Positions 26,996 through 35,883 of a stretch of DNA of 64,000 nt are shown here, piece by piece. Where the stretch lies: assembly GCA_016707005.1 (NCBI GenBank), contig JADJIQ010000005.1, forward strand, positions 372,001-436,000. The letters are read 5' to 3'. Every line of letters begins with the position of its first letter. Position 1 is the first letter of the stretch. The notes below the pieces were generated by a model. The model was not told the DNA's origin and did not search any database. It saw only the letters and a list, made by a program, of their open reading frames with translations. The DNA is from Ignavibacteria bacterium (GTDB taxonomy: Bacteria; Bacteroidota; Ignavibacteria; Kapaibacteriales; Kapaibacteriaceae). The position numbers and the translations under genes were made by a program.

Positions 26996-27475
26996 ATGCG
27001 CATCGAACGCGAGACCTTTGGTCTGCACCTCATCATCGTTCCCTCACCAACGGCACGCATACCGATCTCTGCTGCCGCTGAGTTAACGACCGTTGCCGAA
27101 CACGCTGCAATGATGTTTCGGTTCGGATTCAAGGCCTTCCACCTTCAGGAAGATCATGCACACCTTTTGGTGACGGCAACTGCACAGGAAGACGTTCCGT
27201 CCTTCCTCAACACTCTTCTCGATACACTGCGAGAACACATCGTTGCTCTAGGAGGACCATTCAGGGGATTTTCATGGGACGAAGCAGTTCATGTTACGCT
27301 TCTCCCTCCGTGGCACGTGGAGATCCTAGCCAGCTTTGTACGCGACCAAGAGCGGTATCACCAAACGCGCACTCTTGAGCAGGAGCTTGATGAGGTCTTT
27401 CGTCCGAATGCCCTGGAGCCCCCTGAAGAGATCAGGGAGCCACGTCCGAAGTTCACTCTCGGCGCGGTGAACTGA
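26996..27475 (+). CDS. Small HUH/IS200-like (REP-transposase-like) protein with apparent Tyr-to-Phe change
   Basis: 159 residues from ATG 26996 (GGAGA seven bases upstream); a longer in-frame start at 26882 overlaps the divergent AsmA gene and is less likely. The order of motifs follows Y1 transposases: an early HLIIVP strand, then DHAHLLV (H54-A-H56 matching the HUH metal site), and SFVRDQERYHQTRTLEQEL in place of the usual 'YIxNQxxHHxxxSFEEE'. The catalytic Tyr of that motif is Phe114 here. No terminal hairpins, second ORF or repeat copies are seen nearby. It may be a domesticated, non-transposing member. Family match is by motif reading only. Confidence 0.65.
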   Translation: MRIERETFGLHLIIVPSPTARIPISAAAELTTVAEHAAMMFRFGFKAFHLQEDHAHLLVTATAQEDVPSFLNTLLDTLREHIVALGGPFRGFSWDEAVHVTLLPPWHVEILASFVRDQERYHQTRTLEQELDEVFRPNALEPPEEIREPRPKFTLGAVN

Positions 27476-28777
27476 TCAGCCGAGATCCTTGACCTGACCA
27501 GAGGCAACCAGCGACATAGCGTCGGCAAAACGCTCCATCTCTTGAACCGTTGAGTAGACGGATGGAGCAACACGGAGCCCCTTGAACTCATCGTGTCCGA
27601 TGGCAACCGTAAAGATGCGGTGTTTATCGAGGAGATAGGTAGAGAGTTTGCCCGGATCCGTCCCGTCGATATGCACGAGTCGCAGACCACATTGGTTTGC
27701 ATCATCCTTGATATTCGTGAGGAAGCGCACACGCTCCATGGAACCAATGCGATCGGTCCAGATCGTATGCAGGTATCTGAGGCGTGCTGCCTTCCTCTCG
27801 ATGCCAAGAGCTCTATGGAACGCGATGGACTCAATAAGCGCATTATGGAGTGCTGCCGGGTGTGTGCCGATCTCTTCGAACTTTCGAATGTTCTCGTCCA
27901 TCTCCTTCGGTGCAGCCATCAACGGCCATACAGAAGCGATCTTTTCCTTCTTCACATACAGCATACCAGTACCGATAGGCCCAAGAAACCACTTGTGCAG
28001 GGAGGTACCGAAGTAGTCACATTCCAGATCTGCCTGTGTGAACGGGAAGTGGGCGAACGAGTGGGCACCGTCTACAATACACGGAATGTTGTTCTTCCTT
28101 GCCAATCGACAGATCTCCCTCACCGGCATGATCTGTCCGGTCAGAAACACTACGTGGGAGATGTGGATCACCTTGGTGCGAGGTGTGATCGCAGCTTCGA
28201 TCGCATCAACGGCGTCCTTTGCATTCATCAGCGGGACGGGATATTTCACCTTCTTGATGACGATCCCCTCCCTGCGCGCACGTTGTTCCCATGCTGTGAG
28301 CATACGCGGGTAGTCCTGCGTTGTGGTCACAACCTCATCACCCCTCTCCATCGGAATACCCAACTGAACGGATTGAAGGGACTCGCTGGCATTCCGCGTA
28401 ATAGCCACCTCTTCGGTGCCTACGTTGAAGATGGAGGCAAGGCCTTCACGGACCGACTCCACCTGTGGCTCTTGGTGTCTCCACATTTCATAGGCGGGCA
28501 TCGTATTGGCCTGCTCCGTGTACCTGCGAACCGCATCCTGCACCGTACGTGGCGAAGGAGAAACTCCGCCATTGTTGAGATTGATGATCGTTCGATCAAC
28601 GGCAAAGGCCTGCTGAACGGTGAGCCAGAAATCTTCGTCTTGCGCCACATCGGATGCCGGACTTCCCGGCAGTGCTTGAGGGAGCCATTGGGTAACTGCA
28701 TGCAGAGCATGAGTACCGAATAACGCTGTAGGCCCAAGAGCGGCCATGGACCGAAGGATGGATCTGCGCGACGTCAT
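27476..28777 (-). CDS. Secreted class-V aminotransferase-fold PLP enzyme
   Basis: 433 residues. Twin-arginine-like start (MTSRRSILRSMAALG) suggests export via Tat. PLP fold of the class V (cysteine desulfurase / isopenicillin-N epimerase) type: NNGGVSPSP near the N-terminus, RNASESL, VDGAHSFAH (cofactor-binding Asp and His) and the lysine in TSLHKWFLGPIGTG expected to form the Schiff base. The closest type by motif is the isopenicillin N epimerase-like group common in exported form in Bacteroidota; substrate unknown. Its stop abuts that of the HUH-like gene in the palindrome TGATCA. Confidence 0.85.
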   Translation of the reverse strand: MTSRRSILRSMAALGPTALFGTHALHAVTQWLPQALPGSPASDVAQDEDFWLTVQQAFAVDRTIINLNNGGVSPSPRTVQDAVRRYTEQANTMPAYEMWRHQEPQVESVREGLASIFNVGTEEVAITRNASESLQSVQLGIPMERGDEVVTTTQDYPRMLTAWEQRARREGIVIKKVKYPVPLMNAKDAVDAIEAAITPRTKVIHISHVVFLTGQIMPVREICRLARKNNIPCIVDGAHSFAHFPFTQADLECDYFGTSLHKWFLGPIGTGMLYVKKEKIASVWPLMAAPKEMDENIRKFEEIGTHPAALHNALIESIAFHRALGIERKAARLRYLHTIWTDRIGSMERVRFLTNIKDDANQCGLRLVHIDGTDPGKLSTYLLDKHRIFTVAIGHDEFKGLRVAPSVYSTVQEMERFADAMSLVASGQVKDLG

Positions 28778-28786
28778 GCAAGCCCC

Positions 28787-29284
28787 TTATACGCGCTTTC
28801 GAACTCCGATAGCGCCGATGAATGAAGCGATCGTCCCCACAAGCAACGGAATGATCGCGCTGATGAGGTAGAAGGACGGAGATACGAAGATGAGCTTAGC
28901 ACTGTGGATCTCTTGTGCAAGCTGAAGGCCTGTATGACCCTGTGCAAGAGCCTGATTCGTTGCATATCGATGCATGAGACCAAAATATTCCGGGTACAGA
29001 ACACCAACAAACAAGAGCCAGATCAAGAGGAGTCCGGCCGTAGCCGTTGCAGACGTGATCAGTCCTGTAGACAGCGCTGCACCATAGCCGAACGAGTCAA
29101 TCGCCTTCATGCGTTTATGGACCATGGAACCTACTGCAACGATCGGTGTAATGATCAGCCACAGGAAAACATTGGCGTGAGATACGTCATTGGCATGCAA
29201 TCCGATCAGTGATTCACCTAGGAGAACCAGCAATCCGGCAGTCGCAGCTATTCCTCCCCACATCAAAAAGACCATCACAGACAC
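28787..29284 (-). CDS. DUF4199-like four-helix membrane protein
   Basis: 165 residues with four predicted membrane helices (about 4-25, 40-55, 75-100, 135-158) and a conserved-looking loop YPEYFGLMHRYATNQALAQG between helices 3 and 4. This layout fits the DUF4199 family of Bacteroidota. Nine bases separate it from the aminotransferase gene downstream, so they are likely cotranscribed. Function unknown. Confidence 0.55.
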   Translation of the reverse strand: MSVMVFLMWGGIAATAGLLVLLGESLIGLHANDVSHANVFLWLIITPIVAVGSMVHKRMKAIDSFGYGAALSTGLITSATATAGLLLIWLLFVGVLYPEYFGLMHRYATNQALAQGHTGLQLAQEIHSAKLIFVSPSFYLISAIIPLLVGTIASFIGAIGVRKRV

Positions 29285-29348
29285 TCCAGCCCCTTATCGG
29301 GCACGAGAACAGGGTTATATTCGCAGCTCCACGTACGAAAGTAGCACG

Positions 29349-30440
29349 ATGAAACATACCGCCTTCCATGCCATCCACGTTGCTGCCGGCGCAAAGATGG
29401 TCTCCTTTGCCGGATTTGAGATGCCCATCCAATACCCAACAGGTATTCTGGAGGAACACCGCATCGTCCGCAACGGAGTTGGCGTGTTCGATGTATCCCA
29501 CATGGGCGAGTTCATGGTGAAGGGGGCTGATGCCCTCCCACTCATCCAATTGCTCACGGTAAACGATGCGTCGAAGCTCATGCCCGGGAAGGCCCAATAT
29601 TCCGCGCTCACACGTCCGGATGGCGGTATCGTGGATGACCTCCTCGTCTACATGAAGGGCGAGAATGACTACATGCTAGTGGTGAACGGTGCCAACGTCG
29701 ACAAAGATCTTGCATGGGTAATGGAGCATGCCGCTCGCTTCCCGAACGTGACAGTGGACGATCAGAGCGACAACATTCACTTGCTTGCGGTACAGGGTCC
29801 CAAGAGTATCGAAACGCTGCAGAGGCTGACAGATGCCAAGCTCGACGACGTGAGCTATTATGGTTTTGTTGAAGGGACACTGGCGGGTGTACCAATGATC
29901 CTGTCCCGCACAGGGTATACCGGAGAGATCGGATTTGAACTCTACTTCAGCGGTTCTGTAGACGTTGCAACAAAGGTTGTTAACGCCGTTTTCGAAGCCG
30001 GCAACGAGTTTGGCATTGCGTGGATCGGACTTGGCGCACGCGACACCCTGCGACTGGAAAAGGGCTACTGCCTGTATGGCAACGATATCACAGACGAGAC
30101 TAACCCTATCGAAGCTGGTCTTGGCTGGATCACAAAGCTTGCCAAGGGTCCATTCAATGGCAGTGACGTGATCAATTCCGTGAAGACCAACGGTCCAACA
30201 CGCAAGCTCGTCGGTTTTGCCATGCGCTCTGAGAAGCTGATCCCTCGCACAGGGTATTCGATCGTTTCCGGCGGCGAGACCGTTGGTACGGTCACGAGCG
30301 GCAATACGTCACCAGGTCTTGGAACCGGCATTGGACTCGGCTACGTTCCAACAGCGCTCAGCGCACCGGGAACGATGATCGAGATCGCTGCTCGCGGCAC
30401 AACCTTCCCTGCAGAAGTAGTGAAGATCCCGTTCCTCTGA
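29349..30440 (+). CDS. gcvT: Aminomethyltransferase, glycine cleavage T-protein
   Basis: 363 residues from ATG 29349. Full-length T-protein: FHAIHVAAGAKMVSFAGFEMPIQY at the start, FDVSHMGEF, NGANVDKD, SRTGYTGEIGFELY and GLGARDTLRLEKGYCLYGND, the folate- and aminomethyl-lipoyl-binding core. It moves the aminomethyl group from H-protein to tetrahydrofolate. No gcvH or gcvP is in the window, so the system is split in this genome. The stop codon abuts the stop of the convergent rlpA-like gene in TGATCA. Confidence 0.96.
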   Translation: MKHTAFHAIHVAAGAKMVSFAGFEMPIQYPTGILEEHRIVRNGVGVFDVSHMGEFMVKGADALPLIQLLTVNDASKLMPGKAQYSALTRPDGGIVDDLLVYMKGENDYMLVVNGANVDKDLAWVMEHAARFPNVTVDDQSDNIHLLAVQGPKSIETLQRLTDAKLDDVSYYGFVEGTLAGVPMILSRTGYTGEIGFELYFSGSVDVATKVVNAVFEAGNEFGIAWIGLGARDTLRLEKGYCLYGNDITDETNPIEAGLGWITKLAKGPFNGSDVINSVKTNGPTRKLVGFAMRSEKLIPRTGYSIVSGGETVGTVTSGNTSPGLGTGIGLGYVPTALSAPGTMIEIAARGTTFPAEVVKIPFL

Positions 30441-31187
30441 TCATTCCTCAGGGGCTACAACTTCGATCATGACACGAGCGGTTCCGGAACGGATCATATC
30501 CAGTTCCTTGGCCGCGCCTTTTGAGACATCGATCAAGCGGGTGTGTTTCCACGGGCCGCGGTCGGTTACCCGCACCACTACCGACCTTCCGTTCTTGAGG
30601 TTCGTAACGCGGACGTTGGTGTTATACGGGAGCCAACGGTGAGCGCAGGTAAGGCCATTCATATCATAGCGCTCGCCGCTCGAGGTCTTCTTGCCGTGGA
30701 ATGCCTCTGCATAGTATGATGCAGTTCCGGTATCTGCTTCTACGGCCATCACGTGCATCGTAAGAGTATCACTCAGCGTCTGCCCCTGTTTTACGGCACC
30801 CGTTTGAACACGTTGCAGGTTCGATCTCAATCGTGCTTCGTCCTCAAGCGTTTTCAGGATCGTTGAGTCGATCATCGTGGTATCCGTCCGCACCGAATCA
30901 ACTCGGATCGTATCAGCTTCAAGCTTCTTCGCCTTGGTTAGCAGCAGGTTTGCCGCCTTGCGAAGACTGTCACTGCGCATGCGTACAAACATCGCCTCCA
31001 CTCGGAGGCTATCGCTACGTCGCCACTGCACGTCCCACAGCTTCTTCAGACTGTCTGCGCGGAGCTGCAGGGCTGCCGACGACACCCGCAACTGGTCCGG
31101 TGTTGGCGAGTCTTGCGACCTCATGCCCACGGCACCGGCAACGAACATGACGAGGTACACAACGAATTGAAAAGCCCCTTGCTTCAC
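30441..31187 (-). CDS. RlpA-like double-psi beta-barrel protein
   Basis: 248 residues from GTG 31187; the ATG at 31232 would overlap the upstream gene by 38 bp and lacks a ribosome site. Signal segment (FQFVVYLVMFVAGAVG), a coiled, charged region (about 30-120) with heptad-like LRADSLKKLWD / LRKAANLLLTKAKKLEAD, then a C-terminal RlpA domain: GTASYYAEAFHGKKTSSGERYD, LPYNTNVRVTNLKNGR and VRVTDRGPW with the family's catalytic Asp. RlpA proteins cleave naked peptidoglycan glycans at septa. The coiled-coil insert is larger than usual. Confidence 0.85.
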   Translation of the reverse strand: MKQGAFQFVVYLVMFVAGAVGMRSQDSPTPDQLRVSSAALQLRADSLKKLWDVQWRRSDSLRVEAMFVRMRSDSLRKAANLLLTKAKKLEADTIRVDSVRTDTTMIDSTILKTLEDEARLRSNLQRVQTGAVKQGQTLSDTLTMHVMAVEADTGTASYYAEAFHGKKTSSGERYDMNGLTCAHRWLPYNTNVRVTNLKNGRSVVVRVTDRGPWKHTRLIDVSKGAAKELDMIRSGTARVMIEVVAPEE

Positions 31188-31194
31188 TGCGAAC

Positions 31195-32286
31195 TCACAG
31201 GTGTTGTGCGATATGACGTCGGCGAAGAACATCTACGAGATCTCGCACGTTCTCCGTCTCTCCCCGTTTACAGATCATGATCGATGATTCGGTCTCGATA
31301 ACGATCAGATTGTCTACGTCCACAATACCGATCAAACGTCCGGTTGTACCGCTCACAAGACAGTTGGTTGTGTGCAACGTGACAACATTCCCTTCGATCA
31401 CGTTGTTCTTGCCGTCCTTCATGGACATGCGATAGAGTTCATCCCAGGTGCCTACGTCGCTCCAACCGAATGACCCTTCTACAACGCCGATCGTAGTGTC
31501 TTTCTCCAGAACTCCAACATCGAACGAGACCGAGCGCATCTGACGGTAGAAGTTCTCCGTCATCTCTGCTTCATCCGGTGTGCCGATGTATCGTTCGAGA
31601 AGATGGAAGAGCGGTCCATGATCCGGGAGGTGCTCATCAACGGCTTTAATGATGGCTCCGATCGTACCTACCACGATACCACTGTTCCAAATGAAGTCGC
31701 CCGCATCAAGAAAACGTTGAGCCGTTGCAGAATCGGGTTTTTCTGCGAACGTGCTCACAGATCTCAGGATGCCCTTGAGTACCGGGTTGTCTGTGGGTAT
31801 TTCTTCGCCCACTTGGATGTAGCCATAGCCCGTTTCTGGGCGTGTGGGCATCACTCCGATCGTAACGATGCGTCCGGTGGCCGCGGCGGCAGAGACCGCT
31901 CTGTCCAACGTAACATGAAACTCCCGCACATTGGAGACCAAGTGGTCTGACGGAAGGACCACCATCACGGTGTCGTCCGAATACCGTTGTCGAAGTACGG
32001 TAGCCGAGAGCGCAATTGACGGGGCCGTATTCCGTCCGAACGGTTCTTTCAGGATATTTGCAGTAGGGACCATGGCCAGCTGATCCGACACATGATGTGC
32101 CAATGCGGCCGTGGTTACTACGTGAATATCCCGGAGATCAAGGAACGGAAGGAGTCGCGATACAGTATTCTGTATCAGCGTTCCTTCTCCCAAGGTGTGA
32201 ACGAATTGTTTGGGTTGGCGTTCTGTGCTTCGAGGCCACAGACGTACTCCCAAGCCCCCTGCCATAACAACTGCAATTGTCTTCAT
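31195..32286 (-). CDS. manC: Mannose-1-phosphate guanylyltransferase
   Basis: 363 residues. Nucleotidyltransferase signature AVVMAGGLGVRLWPRSTERQPKQF at the N-terminus, LPSDH, ETGYGYI, FAEKPD and WNSGI, all typical of GDP-mannose pyrophosphorylases. It makes GDP-mannose from mannose-1-phosphate and GTP, for glycans. The isomerase half of bifunctional ManC is absent, so this is the short form. Symbol assigned by family; it could equally be named for the monofunctional type. Confidence 0.93.
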   Translation of the reverse strand: MKTIAVVMAGGLGVRLWPRSTERQPKQFVHTLGEGTLIQNTVSRLLPFLDLRDIHVVTTAALAHHVSDQLAMVPTANILKEPFGRNTAPSIALSATVLRQRYSDDTVMVVLPSDHLVSNVREFHVTLDRAVSAAAATGRIVTIGVMPTRPETGYGYIQVGEEIPTDNPVLKGILRSVSTFAEKPDSATAQRFLDAGDFIWNSGIVVGTIGAIIKAVDEHLPDHGPLFHLLERYIGTPDEAEMTENFYRQMRSVSFDVGVLEKDTTIGVVEGSFGWSDVGTWDELYRMSMKDGKNNVIEGNVVTLHTTNCLVSGTTGRLIGIVDVDNLIVIETESSIMICKRGETENVRDLVDVLRRRHIAQHL

Positions 32287-32342
32287 GCGGCGAAACTACG
32301 GAGCCCCGTATCTTCGCGGTCACAATAACTTCGGAGATGATC

Positions 32343-33119
32343 ATGACCCGTTCGCTTATCGCCATCCTGCTTGCTCTGGTAACCCTTGCTCCAATGTGGG
32401 CGCAGGATGAAAAGCTGGACGAACTTTCGTTTGAAGAGGCGCCACTGAAGGACGAGGCGATCCCCTACTTTGCTGTGGGTGTGGGCCCGGCCTTCAATTT
32501 TGTGTTTGCGAGCATGGATGACGTGAATGCTCGAGCCAAGGAACTTGGGCTTGGTGAGTTGCAATCACCAGTGTTTCAGCTTGGTGCTGAGATCTTCACG
32601 GCGGTGGGTGTAATCCCGAATGTCCGCCTGGGCTTCTCATGGGTCTCAGGATCCTCAACAAGCTCGGCTAATGTATCTGTGAATGGGACAACGGTGAACC
32701 GTACTCTTCTCTACGGTATCTCGTCTCGCACCTTCCACCTCGATTGGGCATGGGTACCGGTGAAGTCATTGGCCATCCTTCCCGGTCTAGGTTTTGGATG
32801 GGGCGATCAACGGATCGAGACCCTTCAATCAGCCGAGGGAATGGACTGGAAGGATCTCATTGATTCTTCGACGATCGCACCTCAGCCAAATGCGAATGTT
32901 GCCTTGTTGCAGAACACGCTGTATCTCCTTCCTAGGCTGAATATCGAATATGCAGTGACACCATTCCTGAACCTACGCGCTTCTGTGGCCTATACGTGGC
33001 AGTTCTCAAGTTCGGACTGGATAGGGAATCGTCATGCAACGGTTACGAACGTGCCTGAGAATATCAGCGTTAGCGGACTGAATCTTCAGTTCGGGGTGTT
33101 TGTGGGGCTGTTCAACTAA
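32343..33119 (+). CDS. Outer-membrane beta-barrel protein, PorT/OmpW-like size
   Basis: 258 residues. The ATG at 32343 is chosen because GGAG lies at the right distance (an ATG at 32337 sits too close). Signal peptide ending MWAQ, an acidic linker (DEKLDELSFEEAPLKDE), then beta strands with repeated glycine and aromatic patterns and an end with alternating hydrophobics, LNLQFGVFVGLFN. This fits a small outer-membrane barrel. No specific family recognised. Divergent from manC, with 56 bp between them. Confidence 0.65.
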   Translation: MTRSLIAILLALVTLAPMWAQDEKLDELSFEEAPLKDEAIPYFAVGVGPAFNFVFASMDDVNARAKELGLGELQSPVFQLGAEIFTAVGVIPNVRLGFSWVSGSSTSSANVSVNGTTVNRTLLYGISSRTFHLDWAWVPVKSLAILPGLGFGWGDQRIETLQSAEGMDWKDLIDSSTIAPQPNANVALLQNTLYLLPRLNIEYAVTPFLNLRASVAYTWQFSSSDWIGNRHATVTNVPENISVSGLNLQFGVFVGLFN

Positions 33120-33127
33120 CCCCTCCG

Positions 33128-33200
<73 letters not shown>

Positions 33201-33202
33201 CA

Positions 33203-34375
33203 ATGTCATCTACCACACATATCACCTGCCCGAACTGCGGTCATGCCATCGACATCGAAGAGCTCCTTGCTCACGATATTGAGGACCGCGTCCAACGTGA
33301 GCAGCAAGAACATTTCAATGCGGAGCGCGAGAGGCTTCAGGTTGAGGTAGCAGAGCGTGTGAGGCGTGAATCCGAGGCGCAGATCCTTGCGCTTCAGCAT
33401 GAGAATGAAGAGCGGAAGCGCGATGTGCAGGCACTGAAGAGTGCCGAGGTGCAATTGCTTGATCTTCAGCGCAAGATGCGCGAGCAACAGGAGAGCTTTG
33501 ATCTCACGTTGCAGAAGAGGCTGCTTGAAGAGCAGACCTCTATGGAAACCAAGATCCGCAAGACCGAAGCAGAACGATTTGAAGTAGAGCGCAAACGTGA
33601 GCAAGAGCGTTTCGATCTGGAACGCCGCGAGATGCAGAAGAAGCTCGATGACACGCAGAAGGCTATGGAAGAAGTCCGGCGGAAGTCCGAACAGTCTTCT
33701 CAGCAGCTCCAAGGTGAGGTGCAGGAATTGGCCATAGAGGACTTCCTCCGCCAGCGTTTTCCGCACGACGAAGTATCGGAGGTTGGCAAGGGACAACGCG
33801 GCGCAGATTGCATTCAAACGGTGTATGATTCCGGACGCCGGTGCGGGCAGATCACCTATGAGAGCAAACGCACGAAAAACTTCAGCATGGAATGGGTGGA
33901 AAAGCTCAAGTCCGATATGCGTGCAAAGGGCTCTGACATTGGAGTGATCATCACGGAGACCATGCCGAAGGAGCTTCAGAGCTTTGGATCTGTGAATGGA
34001 ATCTGGGTCTGCACCTACGCAGAGTTTAAGTCCCTTTGCGTGGTGTTGAGAGACATGGTCATTCGTGTTTCTTCAGCGATCGTGTCACAGGAGAACAAGG
34101 GCGATAAGATGACCATGCTCTACGACTATCTGATGAGTTCAGAATTCAGGATGTCCGTAGAGAATGTAATGGAAGCCTATGAACACATGAGGTCGGATCT
34201 CGATCGAGAACGCACCTCAATGGAGAAGCTGTGGAAGCAGCGAGAACGTCAGATCGAGCGTATGCGACTCTCGATGTCGCATGTAATGGGTTCCATCCAA
34301 GGCATCGCCGGCAAGGACCTCGGACCGGTGCGTTCTTTTGAGCTGCCCGTGGCAGACGATACACCAGTGGACTGA
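33203..34375 (+). CDS. DUF2130 coiled-coil/nuclease-like protein
   Basis: 390 residues. N-terminal zinc-ribbon-like CPNCGHAIDIEELL (two Cys), a long coiled coil about residues 30-185 with dense Glu/Arg/Lys heptads, then the DUF2130 core with GKGQRGADCIQTVYD, CGQITYESKRTKNFSMEWVEKLKSD and a final coiled coil. The conserved D...E..K spacing resembles restriction-type nuclease folds; that is inference. The ATG follows the tRNA 3' end by only two bases, so there is no room for an independent leader or ribosome site outside the tRNA gene. Confidence 0.85.
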   Translation: MSSTTHITCPNCGHAIDIEELLAHDIEDRVQREQQEHFNAERERLQVEVAERVRRESEAQILALQHENEERKRDVQALKSAEVQLLDLQRKMREQQESFDLTLQKRLLEEQTSMETKIRKTEAERFEVERKREQERFDLERREMQKKLDDTQKAMEEVRRKSEQSSQQLQGEVQELAIEDFLRQRFPHDEVSEVGKGQRGADCIQTVYDSGRRCGQITYESKRTKNFSMEWVEKLKSDMRAKGSDIGVIITETMPKELQSFGSVNGIWVCTYAEFKSLCVVLRDMVIRVSSAIVSQENKGDKMTMLYDYLMSSEFRMSVENVMEAYEHMRSDLDRERTSMEKLWKQRERQIERMRLSMSHVMGSIQGIAGKDLGPVRSFELPVADDTPVD

Positions 34376-34396
34376 TCTCCTCGTCTCTGTGTACGT

Positions 34397-35185
34397 ATGA
34401 TTCGCCCCCTTATCATCATCTCTCTTCTTTCCCTAGCTGCTATTCAGATCGCAGCGGAGGATCCTAACATGATGCGCTTCGCAGTAAATGAAGCCTTCGG
34501 TTTAGGAGAACGGTTGGAATACGACGTTGGCTACAGGTTCATTAAGGCAGGGACAGCCGTTTTCTCTGTGGGCAAGGAGCCTGTGAACGTCAATGGTCGA
34601 CCTTGTTATGACATCCGTTTTGACGTGATGTCCCTTAGCAGTTTGGACTTTCTCTACAAGGTTCGCGATCGATACCGCACCCTCGTGGACATCGACGGGA
34701 TCTTCCCGTGGAAGTTTGAGCAGACCATCCGCGAAGGGGGCTATAGGAAGGATTACGAAGCAACGTTCGATCAAGTGGGCAACAAGGCCTACACCACCGA
34801 AGGGACGTTTGACGTTCCCCCGTTCGTGCACGATATCGTATCGGCCTTCTACTACGTACGTTCTGTTGACATCCGGAAGTTCAAGAAGGGCGAGACCGTT
34901 AACCTCAAGAACTTCTTCGACCGCGAGTCACACGACCTGGTAGTTCGCATCCTTGGACGGCAACAAGTTGAAGTTGAGGCCGGTACGTTCAATTGTATCG
35001 TTGTTGAACCGGTCATCAAATCCGGCAGCCTCTTCAAGTTCGAGGGCAAACTCCTCCTCTGGCTTAGTGACGATGACCGTAGAGTCCCTGTCAAGGTCAG
35101 TACAAAGATCCCTATCGGCACCATCGATGCCGAACTAACCTCCTACCGCGGGCTTAGAGGCCCGCTTACATCGAAGATCAAGTAA
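34397..35185 (+). CDS. DUF3108 periplasmic protein
   Basis: 262 residues. Signal peptide (IIISLLSLAAIQIAA), then the DUF3108 pattern LGERLEYDVGYRFIKAGTA, VRDRYRTLVDIDGIFPWKFEQ, RKDYEATFDQ and DIVSAFYYVRS, ending PVKVSTKIPIGTIDAELTSY. The family is periplasmic or secreted, of unknown function, and common in Bacteroidota. Followed ten bases later by a LolA-like gene, so the pair may serve envelope lipoprotein or lipid handling. Confidence 0.85.
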   Translation: MIRPLIIISLLSLAAIQIAAEDPNMMRFAVNEAFGLGERLEYDVGYRFIKAGTAVFSVGKEPVNVNGRPCYDIRFDVMSLSSLDFLYKVRDRYRTLVDIDGIFPWKFEQTIREGGYRKDYEATFDQVGNKAYTTEGTFDVPPFVHDIVSAFYYVRSVDIRKFKKGETVNLKNFFDRESHDLVVRILGRQQVEVEAGTFNCIVVEPVIKSGSLFKFEGKLLLWLSDDDRRVPVKVSTKIPIGTIDAELTSYRGLRGPLTSKIK

Positions 35186-35194
35186 GGGGCTCCT

Positions 35195-35800
35195 ATGAAC
35201 CGACGAGAGGCGCTACAGGCATTTCTGGGCCTTTCTGTAGCCATTGGCGTCGCGTACGATGCCACAGCAGGTACAGACTTGCTCCAGCGATTTCATACTA
35301 CCTATCGGAATGCCACAACGATCCGTTGTACGTTCACGTCAGCATCAGGAATAGCTGGAACCATCATCGCCAAGCGCGGAGGGTACTACCGTGTTGAACT
35401 GCCGGATCGAACGATTGTGAGTGACGCCAAGACCGTCTACAGTGCCACTCCGTCTGCCCGAACGGTGATCCTCAACACATACCGGTCCCGTTCCAAGGAG
35501 GTTTCCCTGGAGAAGGTGTTCTTTGATATCATGAACATCTATCGCGGCACGATCATCGATCAACGAAACGGTGGAGGTACCATCCGTCTCACACCACCGG
35601 ATGCGAACACTCAGATCTCCGGTGTTTCGAATGTTGATGTAACGATAGACAAGACGATGAAGGTCACACGGATCGTGCTCACAGAGAACGGGTCAACCAC
35701 TTCCTACACCGTCTCTAAGATGGCGATCGACCCCAAGGTTGCATCCAAGACGTTCACCTTCAGTCCACCGAAGGGTTGGGAGATCATCGATCTTCGATAG
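35195..35800 (+). CDS. LolA-like periplasmic lipoprotein carrier
   Basis: 201 residues. Tat-like or Sec signal (MNRREALQAFLGLSVAIG), then a LolA/LolB fold: FHTTYRNATTIRCTFTS, GTIIAKRGGYYRVELPDRTIVSD, and late TFTFSPPKGWEIIDL. LolA carries lipoproteins from the inner to the outer membrane. It is the last gene before a strong bidirectional terminator. Length is normal for the family. Confidence 0.8.
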   Translation: MNRREALQAFLGLSVAIGVAYDATAGTDLLQRFHTTYRNATTIRCTFTSASGIAGTIIAKRGGYYRVELPDRTIVSDAKTVYSATPSARTVILNTYRSRSKEVSLEKVFFDIMNIYRGTIIDQRNGGGTIRLTPPDANTQISGVSNVDVTIDKTMKVTRIVLTENGSTTSYTVSKMAIDPKVASKTFTFSPPKGWEIIDLR

Positions 35801-35825
35801 ACATTACCGAACATACCGCACAAAA

Positions 35826-35859
35826 AAAGAGAGGCAGGACGAACGTCCTGCCTCTCTTT
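35826..35859. terminator. Strong bidirectional intrinsic terminator
   Basis: A 16-17 bp stem (AAAGAGAGGCAGGACG / CGTCCTGCCTCTCTTT) with an AA loop, followed on the plus strand by TTGTTTT and preceded by a run of A (T tract on the minus strand). It ends both the lolA-like transcript and the convergent giant T9SS gene. Confidence 0.93.
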
Positions 35860-35883
35860 GTTTTGATGACTCGTATTGAGTGC

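Noticed and set aside
27593..28723. 376-codon plus-strand frame opposite the aminotransferase
   Set aside because: Antisense shadow without recognisable motifs.
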